Below are positions 21,706 to 31,792 of a stretch of DNA of 64,000 nucleotides, one piece after another. Positions within the stretch are counted from its first letter, which is position 1; every line of letters begins with the position of its first letter. Position numbers and translations under genes: made by a program. Below the pieces are notes generated by a model, which had not been told where the DNA came from, searched no databases, and saw only the letters and a program-made list of their open reading frames with translations. The stretch is from Cryptomeria japonica (taxonomy: Eukaryota; Streptophyta; Pinopsida; Cupressales; Cupressaceae): the NCBI RefSeq assembly GCF_030272615.1, contig NC_081408.1:309806450-309870449 (forward strand), written 5' to 3'.

Positions 21706-24700
21706 ATGGCATCCACCTCTGTAATTGAATACATAGCGAACTCTACTATTGTGGAAGTAATTAAAAGACCTAGGCCTGTATTTCAGTTGGTCCCCGAAAT
21801 AGCAAAGAAGGATGATACCTTAGCTGCATTTTCTCAAATCCCTAAAGGTGTTGTATATGCTGAAGACCCTAGAATGTATATTCACTGCAATATTGAAGAG
21901 TTAGGAGACGAGGAAATCAAAACCATGTATAAAACCAAGATATGTGATGATACCGGCAATGTCAAAGGTGAACACAAAATCATTGAAACCCTAGGATTCA
22001 TAGAAATCCTTAGCATTCCTGAATTTCTTAAGGATGTGATTAGGATAGTGTTAACTAGAGTTCAAGGAGAATTTTTTTGGTTAGATGCAATTTGTAAGAT
22101 CACCAAGCAAGCAGTAAAGGTTGTCACAGGGTTACTGGCCACCTGTAAAAGACCAGACAAAAATAAGAAAGTTTCAAATGATTTAGTCATAGACCTAACA
22201 GGTGCAACATTTGATAAAAGATCTTTAAGGGTTAATGATGTAAAAGATACAAATGTAAGAATCATAAGCATGATATTAGGTTACAAAGCCACTCATGCCA
22301 ATAGACTTAACTCAGTTTCAAGTTTATGCATTAAGAGTGCTTATGACATGATAACAGACAATGCAAAAATTGACATCTGTGAATGGTTAAAGGATGAACT
22401 GATAGACAACCTTGGAAAGATAAAGAAGGATAAGAAAGGAACCTTCAGATTTGGAAATTTTTTAGTGTGTCTAATGCTTCATATAACAAAACAAGTTCCC
22501 GGTATAGGATATAAAGAACTTGGATATGACATACCGGTAGGAAAGCAACTGACAGAACTGTTCAATACCATGGGTGAGAATAAGGAAAACAACATTCATG
22601 ACTTTTTCCAAGCACTAAAGACAAAAATGAAGAAAAGGACAAGGTTATCTCAGGAAATTGTAGATAAATACAAAGATGATATATGCTTTGTTATCAAAAA
22701 GGATGAAATATGGATGGAAGCAGTCATCCCAAGGACAATCTGGGTAACATAAATGGGTTATGAGATAGATGACCGCATAGTTGAAACTTATGCCAAAGCA
22801 CTTCTGGAAGCCCCCAATGAACCTAAGGAGGAAGCATTTGGTAGTGCTAAAACAATAGAAAAACAAATATAGTCCAAGAAAAGAGTGAAGAAGGTAGAGG
22901 CATTTGTGAGAAAAGAATCTAGACAAGCAAAAGCCATTAAGGAAGATGTACTAAAGAAAACTGGCATAACTGAAGATGAGCTGGTAGCCCCACAACCTGA
23001 AGCTCATCTATCATCGATAGGTACTTCTTCAGAAGGAGACATGCCATCAAACTTTAAAAGAGTTGTTAGGAAAAGAGATCCCTGACCAGCAACCACTCCT
23101 TCACCTAGAAGGACAAGGCAGAAGCAACAAGTTGTGAGATCTCTGGTCAGAAAGGTCACACCTAAAAAGAAGCTTACTCCTAAGAAAAAGAAAAAGGAAA
23201 AAACTAACTTGGCACCTCTAGACATTTTGCTAAATGAGATCACAGAGGAAGGAAAACTAAAGAACATAGGGAAAATTTATGACACCCTATTGGCTGATGA
23301 GAAAGGGCAAGTTGAGGAAAGCGTAATATTACACATGGACATGTTCAAAAAGTTTTTGATGGAAGTCATAAATGAAATTCCTGATGACTTATACAAAAGA
23401 CTCGAGGCCAGAAGGCATGGAGTAATTGAACTAGAAAAGAAAATAAAAATAGAAAAACTACTTTTTGTATATCCGGTAAACTCCCCAAAAGAAATTGATG
23501 ATTTGATAGCTCAGGCTAACTGGATAGTTTTTTCCACTGCCCACTAGCAAATTTCACTGATGGCAGGTAGAGTTATAGAAGTTTCAGAGGAAACAGAAGA
23601 TGGTTGGGACATATTTTTGGTTGAAAAAGAGAAACAAGAAGAATATAGGAATCCCAAGCCTATTAAGGTATACCAGAAGGATAAGGACAAAGGGAAAGGC
23701 AAAATTGGTGGACCTCCAAGCATAAAGGTTAAAGATTACCTACCTCCACCTGTAAAAATTACAATCCCTAAAAACCAACAGGCAGCTGAAAGCATGGATG
23801 TAGAGGATAGAAATACAAATCCTGAAGTCCTATACACTGTAAATGTTGATACCCAAAAGATCAACATAACAGTTGATAAAGACACAAGTGAAAAATCAGA
23901 TATGGTAAAAGAGCCTCCGGTAACAGGAGATACAGAGCAACCGACAGAGGATACAAGGAAAAAGATGGAATCTGAGGCACAAATAGAGAAACCGATAGAG
24001 CTAAAGGCTCCGGAACAGATGCCACCAACAAGAAATGAAGTAGGAAAACCAGTGCTAAAGGAAATGCAGACACAAACTGACCTGCCAGAGGTCAATACAA
24101 GCATGGTCACATACTCAGTTTGTTGGGTCATCATCAAAGTCAACAAATGTGACTGAGGTATTACTTGAATCCATCAAGAAAATAACTGACTATAGTTCAC
24201 AAGCTTACAAAGCAATAGATGATTCAATACCAATTTTGAAGATAATTGCTCCTGATTGTAATATAGATAATAAAGATTCTTTAGGATAGTTGGATACATT
24301 ATATAAATACATTTCTGGAAATATTGAGAAAATAAAGGAAGAATCTATAAAGGACATTGTAGAAAAGGAGAAACATAAATTCTTTGAGGAGGAAATAAAG
24401 AAGTGTAATAGAGACTTTGACACACTTCTACCGGAACTGTGTAGTTTGTTAAAAGAGTATAAAAACCTGTATAAAGACACATACAAAACAAACTTCCTGA
24501 CTGTAGATATTGATAAGAAAATAAGCAAGACATAGGAAGAGATAAACAAGCTTGCAGACAATTTTGTCAACTCTCTGGATTCACTATCTGTTTTTGAAGA
24601 TAAGTTAGCAAATTTTGAGGCAGAATTACTTAAATAGGAAAGAGAGAAAGAGACAATAATAAACAAGGCAAAACACTTGAGATCTAAACTGAGTCCAAGA

Positions 24701-24757
24701 TTGGACTATCTAGCATCTTTGCAGAAGGAAATCTTAGAGGCAAACACCGAGAAGTAA
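21706..24757 (+). pseudogene. Long second reading frame of unknown function (~1000 codons)
   Basis: Not recognised. A single frame runs from ATG 21706 (MASTSVIEYIANSTIVEVIK) to 24154, broken by stops at about 22750, 22870, 23083 and 23545. It then shifts frame and continues with coiled-coil sequence to a stop near 24757. Order: a globular N-terminal ~350 codons (FIEILSIPEF, NRLNSVSSLCIKSAYDMI), a basic region (TPKKKLTPKKKKKEK), a second globular part, a Pro/Lys-rich linker and a C-terminal coiled coil (KEEIKKCNRDFDTL-like heptads). No RT, integrase or protease motif is seen. Because it lies between two LTRs with a TSD it belongs to the element and is not a host gene. Possible origins are a captured host sequence or an element-specific protein acting in trans. 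Confidence 0.65.
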
Positions 24758-25107
24758 AACACCGGCAGAACAATTGCAGCATCTCACCGGTACTATGAAG
24801 AGGACTGAAACAACAATAAAAGATAGCAAAATTTTTATGGATAGTATAAACTTAATTTTGGGCTATCTTTTTCAGATAATAACTACCCAACTACAAGGTT
24901 GAGGATATGGACCGGTATAACTACAAACTCTACTAACATCTTGACAACCTTTGTCATTGATGCCAAAGGGGGAGTAGTAGGAATGAGAAAGTTCAAAAAT
25001 AGGAATCATATGCTCAGGGGGAGCCCTTCATATTTTTGGTAAAATTTTTGGTCTACAAATTTTGGACACTTTTTTTGAAATTTCTCATGAGTGTTGCCAT
25101 CAATGCC
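24758..25107 (+). other. 3' non-coding region with an extra PPT-like tract
   Basis: Contains GCCAAAGGGGGAG (24962-24974) and, about 140 bp later, the PPT used at the LTR. Both are preceded by TCATTGATGCC or CATCAATGCC. No gene is seen. Confidence 0.6.
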
Positions 25108-25119
25108 AAAGGGAGAGAT
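25108..25119 (+). promoter_or_regulatory. Polypurine tract
   Basis: AAAGGGAGAGAT immediately precedes TGTTGGC of the 3' LTR. Confidence 0.85.
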
Positions 25120-25929
25120 TGTTGGCATATGGACACTCCAATGAGACATTGTGTGTGATTGAAGGTTTTGTCATTGATGGCAATGTTGCAATCCTATGGC
25201 ACTGACAAGACATCATACCGACAAAGAATTATTCAAGCAAGACAGTGCATCAGCATCAACAAGATCACTCTACACCGGCACCGGCACCAACATAGAAGAA
25301 AAGATGTATACCGGCACAGAGGCCGATAGGATTTTTGATATGTAATATTTTCATTATTATTGTAAGCTGACTTGGCAAATTGTAAAATGACTCTTGTATA
25401 TAAAAGAGATCATTGTAGAAATTTGTGAGTGTAAGGAAGCGAACAAAAAGAAAATTATTAAGTAGACCTAATGTGCGAATTATAGGTCAAGGGTATATGT
25501 AAAGAATAGAGTTAGAACCGGTACTTAATCTAGCATTGGAGATGCTATTGTAAAGCAATACAGATCATTGGATTAGTACAATCCTCATTGTAAGTCACTG
25601 TGACTTCTCATTGAGCAGTGAGCTCTAGGCAATTGGCCTTCCTGCATGTGCAGGCCCCTATTGTAAGTAATATTCTCTTATTGGCCAGTAAGTGAATATT
25701 GTGGGTCACAAATCCCACCGAGGTTTTTCCCACATCGGGTTTCCTCGTTAAAACATCTTGTGTTAAGGTGTTCTTTTCATGTGGATGTTTTTTATTATGT
25801 TTATTACATTAATTCTTGCATACTGGTATACTGCTACTTTATGTTTTGTATATTTTAACTTGAGAAAATTTGAATACCGGTCATATACTGATTCATCCCC
25901 CCCTCTCAATATCTGTGGGAACCCTAAGA
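25120..25929 (+). repeat. 3' LTR of the two-frame copia-like element
   Basis: 810 bp, same ends as the 5' copy (TGTTGGCATATGG to AACCCTAAGA; the terminal CA is decayed to GA). It is followed by the target duplication TTGGG. Confidence 0.9.
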
Positions 25930-27892
25930 TTGGGTACATTCTTTTGGATATTTTTCCTGGTTTGTCATCCCCTTCCCGATACAACTAGGAAGAGACATCT
26001 GCTTCAAGGCTCTCCTCATTAAGTGGGCCCCATTGCTGGAAGGTGGTATTTTAGCACTGCATGACTGGTTTTGGGTCCTTTTTGAGCTCTTTTGGTTTGC
26101 CAAATGACCTAGGAGAGAGAGGGAGGTTTCCTATTAATAAGATGTGCTCCAATTTGTATTCTCCAGAACCATTGTCCAAGATCTTGATTTGATTATCTAG
26201 TTGGGATGATGTGGAGGCAACATTTGATGTGTCAGATAGAGGCATTGGCGAGGGTCTACTTAATGGGCAATGATATGGATGGTTTTCCTCTAGAAGTTTG
26301 CAATACTGGAAGGGTTGTGGATCACTTTTGATAGTTATCTCTTTTCCATTGAAGGGGAATTTGATGCATTGGTGATAGGTGGAGGGTACAACCTCCAAGG
26401 AGTGAATCCATGGCCAACCAAGGAGAATGCTATAGGGGAGATCAAGATCTAGTACTTGGCAAGGGGTTTCAATTGTAATGGGGCCCACTTGAAGAGGTAA
26501 GGTGATCATGCCCTTTGAAACTCTTTCTGCATCATCATATGCCTTTATTGTGATCCTTCCTGATGTGTCTGCTAGGTCCTCACAAAGTCCCAATTTTTTT
26601 ATTAATTTGTATGTACATAGATTAATCCCGGATCCATCGTCTATTAGGATACATTTGACCTTGTGCTTGTGGATAAGAGCTTCGATGTGTAAAGGTTTGT
26701 TATGGTCTTCATCTGTGGGAGCATCTTTGGAGGTAAATACAAGGTGTTGCTGGGTAGCAAGGTTTCCAATGAGGGCTTGGAATTGGGTGGCATTGATGTT
26801 ATCAGGAACATGTGATTCAAGAAGGGCTTGTTCCAAAATTTCTTTATGGATTGGGGAAGTCTTGAGAAGTTCCAAAATAGAGATCTGCGTGGGTGTCTTC
26901 CCAAGTTGGTCAAGGAGGTCATATCGGCTGGTGGAAGACATGGGTGGGGGTTTTGGTTGGGGAGGGACTCCTTGGATGGTGACTTTACCTTGGCATGTAG
27001 TTACATTGCAGTCATTTTGGAAATGGGAGGTGGAAGGCGTGGCACCTTGAATGAATATCCTAGCAAGGTTTGGTCTATTTTGGGAAGAAGGAGGATTAAG
27101 TCCTTGAATGGTTATGACATTGACATGAGTGTCTACAGGTTCAATGCAACCTACTAAAAAATCAAAGCCGGTTATGTGATTAGCGTAGTCATAACCCACT
27201 GCGTTAGATGATGAGCCTTTTCCTTTATCATGCTTCAAGAAGGGTTCCTGGTACATTTTGAGTTTATCATTGTTATTACTAGGTTTTGCATTTGCTACTT
27301 CAATCTCGCCTCTATCAATGAGATCTTGTATGTAGATCTTCAGTTTCATACACTTTCGTGTATCATGTCCCTTGATGTGATGGTATTCATAATACTCATT
27401 TTCATTATACCATCTTGGTTTAGGTTGATTGGGGTCAAATGGGAAAGTGATTGGAAAAACCACTACACCTGCTTTGACAAGTTTTTGAAACACCATTTCA
27501 ATAGGCTCAGCCAGAGGAGTGAAGTCTCTTGGAGTCCGGTTATTCAATCGGGGTGGTCATCCCTAGATTGAGACATTGTTGTGAGGTTTGTGGGATTGAT
27601 TTTGATTGTTTTTAATATGGAATTGATGATTATTGGTGGTGGATTTTGCGGGAGCGGCCATAGTTTGGACCTGCTTTGCATCAGTTATACCATCATTGAC
27701 CACATTTTTGTTCTTAGACCAGAATTTTGGCTTGTTGTTATGATAAGAGGAAGAACTTTGTGTTGATTTCTGGTAATGTTTCAAGGTTCCTTCCTCCAAC
27801 AAGACACGTTCGAGGGTGAGGACCTTATTGGTCAATTTTTGGAAGGATTTGATACATTGGGATATTAAGGGTCTCGAAAGTTCAGGCACCAT
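25930..27892 (-). pseudogene. Gypsy gag C-terminus and aspartic protease
   Basis: One frame from 27892 to 26051 with stops only near 27560. A zinc-knuckle-like stretch YHHIKGHDTRKCMKLK lies in the first third. Further on is the retropepsin motif ILIDDGSGINLC and the second strand element YSILLGWPWIHSL (the flap-distal ILG motif). Minus-strand coding resumes at 25984-25930 and is then cut by the inserted element. It would cleave the polyprotein. The motif DDGSG instead of DSGS is common in plant Tat elements. Confidence 0.8.
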
Positions 27893-29201
27893 GTCTTTTG
27901 AAATAGCTCAATTTGATATTGTTCTCGCATGTCCCACTGGAATTTTTTGATAAGATGTCGCCATCTTTGTAGGAAATTGGCAAAGGTTTCTCCAGGCCTT
28001 TGTTTTGTATTGCATAGGTCCATCATAGAAACATCATTAACCATGTTGTAAGCATAGTGGGCCACAAATTTTTCTGCCAAGTCTGGAAAGGAGACAATGG
28101 AACCTCGTGGTAGAGATGGGAACCATGCCAGGGCATCTCCCGTGAGACCAAAGGGAAAGAGTTTGTGAAGATAAAGGTCACTATAGGAGACTTCTTGGCA
28201 TAAGATGTGGAATTCTCGGACATGGTCGCGAGGGTCTCCTTTGCCTTCATACTTGGTGAATTTGGGGATCTCAAATCCTAGGGGATAGGGTGCAAGTGAT
28301 ATAGATGGGTCGTAAGGACAAGGGAAAAAATCTTCAAATGAATAAGTTTTTCTTTTATTAGTCCTTTGTTTCATGTCCTTGATGATATTTTTCATGTCTT
28401 GAATTTCCTTGATGAGGTCTTGTTGTGGACTTTGATAATGATGAATTGTATTTGCCCCAAGAATTGGGTGAGCCAAAGAAGGTGCACCGCCACCAATGTA
28501 TTGATATGATGAGGAGGCGGGAACGTGGGATGTGAGGACCAATGTCATAGGGATTTGTGTGATAGTTGGTTGTGGTCTGCAAACTATTGTGACAGGATTG
28601 AGTACGGCCCAGATGAAATTTGTGACATTGTTGGCAGGAAGGGAAGTTTGTGGAATAGAAATATGTGGTTGAATGGAAGGAGGTGGTATAGAAGTGTGTT
28701 GGAGAATAGATGAGATCGGATTTGATAGTGGTATAGATGGTAAGGAGGAAGAAGGTGGGATGGAGACCACAGTGGGATGTGTTGCGGGTGGTATTGATTG
28801 AGCTTGGATGATTGATGGGCTGCAATTGATTGAGTTTGAATAATAGGTGCAACACTTTGTGTGGGAGTGAGGTCTCCTTGTGGTTGTTGGGTGAGAGAGG
28901 ATCTATTAAATTCAGGCAGAAGTTGAGCTCCTTTTTCAAGGAGAGTTTTTAGAAGTGCATTAGGATTGTGTTGAATAAACTTTTCCATCATCTCTCGGTT
29001 ATAAGAATCCACTAGGAAAGTTTGCACTTCCAGAGAAAGTTCATCTTGGCTAACCATGTTAGGATTTTGGCTTTGATCTTGATTGCTAGGTTGCCCACTT
29101 TATATAGGATCTTGCGTGGGATCTTCATATAGGGCACTAATGCCCCACATGCCATATTGTTGTTCAACCATCTTTCTCTTTTGGGATCGAGTTGTAACCA
29201 T
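27865..29201 (-). pseudogene. Gypsy gag (capsid) protein
   Basis: Starts with ATG at 29201 (MVTTRSQKRKMVEQQ), in frame with the MVSQDELSLE stretch at 29057. There is one stop at the TATATAAAG site near 29100 and a frameshift around 28600-28770. The N-terminus is Pro/Ser/His-rich. The frame 28770-27865 carries the retrotransposon gag capsid domain: FEIPKFTKYEGKGDPRDHV, LTGDALAWFPSLP and FANFLQRWRHL. Gag assembles the cytoplasmic particle. Confidence 0.82.
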
Positions 29202-31440
29202 ACACAAATAACCTTGGAAAAGTTTGGAGGGGGAAATTTGTGATGAAAGGACTTAGCAAGATATCTGTGGAATTTTGGATTTTCTCTTTTATGAAAAGGG
29301 ATTTTTTTGATTGGTATGGTTCTTGGATTAGAGCCCGGATTTGACCATAAGTAAGGTGATGACCATGTTATGTAGAATTTAGACCTTGCATTGATGATTA
29401 AAAAGCCTCTCTTATAACAAGGGTTGACTAATGACCCTAAGCAAAGTAAAGACGTGAGTTAAAAGTCTTGATCGACTCAAAAGGATTAGGCAAAAGGTAC
29501 TTGGAGAGGATTCCCCTTCAAGCACGAGAGCCAATTGATTAATGATGAGGTCTAAATGGAATTTCACAAGGCATGTAACCTTAACGTGAGGTTAAATTGG
29601 ATTAGAGGATGATTGGATTTGAATTTTGATAATTGATTTGACAATGGTGGGAGATTGTTTTAATGTGCTAAGTCCTTAGGAAATTTGAGAATTATTGATG
29701 GAGGAGGTATGATAGTGATGGCTTAGAAGAAACTTGGTTACTAGGTTGTTCTTGGCATGAACATGACTCAATGGAGGATAGATTCGAATGGCAAGTTATA
29801 TGAAGGGACACGACCACCCTGATTTGGATGATAGTTGGTGTTCCAAAGGACAATCTTGAATGTTGATGGAGAGGATGGACTATTAGCTTCTCTCTTGGGC
29901 TTATGAAACATGGGACGGATGGAGTTTTGATGCAATTTTGGACTTTGTGTGGGTAATGACTTGGATAATTGTTTGTGTCTTGACAAGTGTTTTTGCAAAG
30001 TGTTTGGGGATATTGATATGTTTTTAGTATTCTATTGGCAAGTATGTATCAAACAAAGAAAACACAATGATCAAATGCATATTATCTCAAAGACACTCAT
30101 GCTCATATACAACATTCTTAAGGCTAGCAAGGACAATAGTCGTTGGATCTCAATTGGTTTCCCAGCTACGCTTACCCAGAGCGGACACTTAGATGCTTGA
30201 CCCCACCGGCTCCCCTCCATGACACTCACTTCTTGGGGCAGCCAAGCATCAATTCCCATGAAAACGCCTCATGACGAACCTTGTGTCTCTACTGAGGGTC
30301 GTAAAAATATGAGCGGCTTCAGAGGTCTGACCTCCTGCACCAATGACTATAAGGTTTTTGGCCACTATGAACAAAGTGTTTAGTAAGTCTTCCCGTTAGG
30401 AGCTACCCTTTGAAGTTGTGCAAGCGCAATTGAGGCCTATATCCCAATAAAACAACAAGAACTTAGTAGTCATGCAAGCTTGATTGAGATCTCTAGGATC
30501 ATACTAAGCACTCAATGTGAGAGTGAACTCTCATATAGCCCCAACCATTGACCCTTTCGTAGTCAATGGCCTATTTATTATAGTGAGTTGGGAACCCTAG
30601 GTTCAGGTGTACTCACTTAGGTCGTTCCCCTCTTACCTTCTCAAAGAGCAAGTTGGGAGGGCAGGTCTGCTAGAGGTAAACATGCAATCAAACAAGAAAA
30701 GGTTGGAGGGTCTGGATTTCAAATCGTCTAGCTAGATGAGAGCATACTCTCCTACCTTTACGCTTTTCTTAAAGACACATAAGACAATGGCTCATTCCAT
30801 TTTAATTAATATCTAGGTGCCTAATTTAAATAAATGCACAATGTTTGGTTGGATTTCTTAGGCAACCTGCAAAACAACTTGATTAGTAGTTTGAAAAATG
30901 GAGTCTTCAACAAGCATCCTGCAAAAGACAACAAAATGACAAAAATATTAATTTTTTTTGACTTTTTTGGAATAAGTAGAAAAACATGAATAAAAACTTC
31001 TTTACTAATGACAAATGTGGATTTGGAGGAAAATTTGATGGGTAAATGGTGCTTGACTAGGTTTTTGCTACTTTCCAAGGGATAAGCAAGCAAAAAATGG
31101 GGATTTTGGAGGAGAGATGAAGGAATGGAAAAAATTGTCCAAGAGGGACTAAGAAGAAAAAGTTGGAGATGGACAATATGGGAAAATTTGGAGGTGATTG
31201 GATAAAAGGGGAAGGAGTTATGGCAAACCCTAAAAATAGAGGAATGTGGGATTTTGGGCTTCAAAAAGTGGATTTTGGGATAAGGCCCCCAAGGAAGGAA
31301 ATGTGCAAAATGGCAATGCAGGGGATCTAGTGAAGTTTGGAGGAAAATGGAGTAAAGATAAAGTAGATATGAAGAAAAAAAGAGAATTTTTTTTTTTTTT
31401 TACCGGAAGAAATCTTTATTTGATTACTGATCTTCTGGTA
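29202..31440 (-). other. 5' leader of the minus-strand gypsy element
   Basis: Non-coding. Blocks at 30100-30760 match the leader of the plus-strand element at 53690-54320 (AGAGTATGCTCTCAT, TGAGTGYCATGGAGGGGAGC). In that element the leader starts ~750 bp after the LTR, so a 5' LTR would be expected to end near 31440. None is recognisable there: instead a T-rich stretch and inverted tail repeats follow. The 147-aa frame at 31264-30821 has no protein-like features. Confidence 0.6.
30192..30250 (-). ncRNA. Conserved leader hairpin (candidate packaging or dimer signal)
   Basis: On the minus strand GATGCTTG pairs with CAAGCATC across 43 nt, extended by CCCC/GGGG pairing. The intervening GAAGTGAGTGTCATGGAGG is nearly unchanged in the plus-strand element at 54256-54312. 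A structural RNA role is inferred. Confidence 0.45.
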
Positions 31441-31792
31441 TAGGTGCACCCGACATGGCATTTCCACCCCTATTATAGTTGTTGGGCATATTACTTACTA
31501 TAGCTACCGGTCTTATACAGGATGAATCCTTCCTAAAACCTGGCGTGCTCTGATCATGTCTTATACGGGATGAATCCTTCCTGAAAACAAACGACATGAT
31601 AAGTCATATCTTATACAGGATGAATCCTTCCTGAAACCAGATGCTTTGATCATCTTTGTCTCATACAGGATGAATCCTTCGTGAAACCAGACTTTATCTA
31701 GATCTTATCAATAAATTAATGTCATTATCAAAAAACAAGATTATTCTTTGAATCAACACGTCATTATACCTTGCTTCAAAGAGGGGAAAAAT
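31441..31792 (+). repeat. Inverted copy of the gypsy 3' tail (four 50-bp repeats) and PPT
   Basis: CTTATACAGGATGAATCCTT-type units at about 31513, 31560, 31611 and 31661 are the reverse complement of the 13191-13535 repeats. They are followed by AAAGAGGGGAAAAA at 31779-31792, the PPT. Together with the next LTR this is a complete 3' module facing away from the gypsy body. Confidence 0.8.

Larger units (their letters stand above)
19367..25929 (+). mobile_element. Non-autonomous copia-like LTR element with two reading frames and no pol
   Basis: Bounded by the 5-bp duplication TTGGG (19362-19366 and 25930-25934), so both ends are exact. The 5' LTR is 19367-20174 and the 3' LTR 25120-25929. The primer site TGGTATCAGA lies 2 bp after the LTR and a PPT directly before the 3' LTR, as in Ty1/copia elements. 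Inside are a coiled-coil/CCHC gag-like gene and a long second frame. No protease, integrase or RT motif is visible. It is inserted in the gypsy linker region. The LTRs differ at roughly 20 sites in the first 230 bp by eye, many of them C/T at CpG, so it is not recent. Confidence 0.88.
13086..31440 (-). mobile_element. Ty3/gypsy retrotransposon, Tat-like, with a missing 5' LTR
   Basis: On the minus strand the order is leader, gag (29201), protease (26.5 kb region), a G-patch-like linker, RT (YVDD), RNase H, a second RNase H-like domain, integrase (to 15488), long 3' tail, PPT and LTR. RT before integrase defines Ty3/gypsy. A second RNase H-like domain between RT-RNH and integrase, plus a long 3' non-coding tail, is characteristic of the Tat group (Tat, Retand, Ogre). 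The coding region is interrupted by a copia-like element at 19367-25929. Where a 5' LTR is expected, near 31440, an inverted copy of the element's own 3' module begins. Several frameshifts and stops show it is inactive. The right boundary is approximate. Confidence 0.75.

Noticed and set aside
21706-24757. Second long frame as a host gene
   Set aside because: It lies between LTRs with PBS, PPT and a shared TSD, so it belongs to the retroelement.
30327-30344. Primer binding site TGGTGCAGGAGG on the minus strand
   Set aside because: The homologous position in the plus-strand element (about 54195) is deep inside the leader, so the TGG match is fortuitous.
30821-31264. 147-aa minus-strand frame
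   Set aside because: Low-complexity, Ser/Phe/Leu-rich translation of the leader with no counterpart in the related element.
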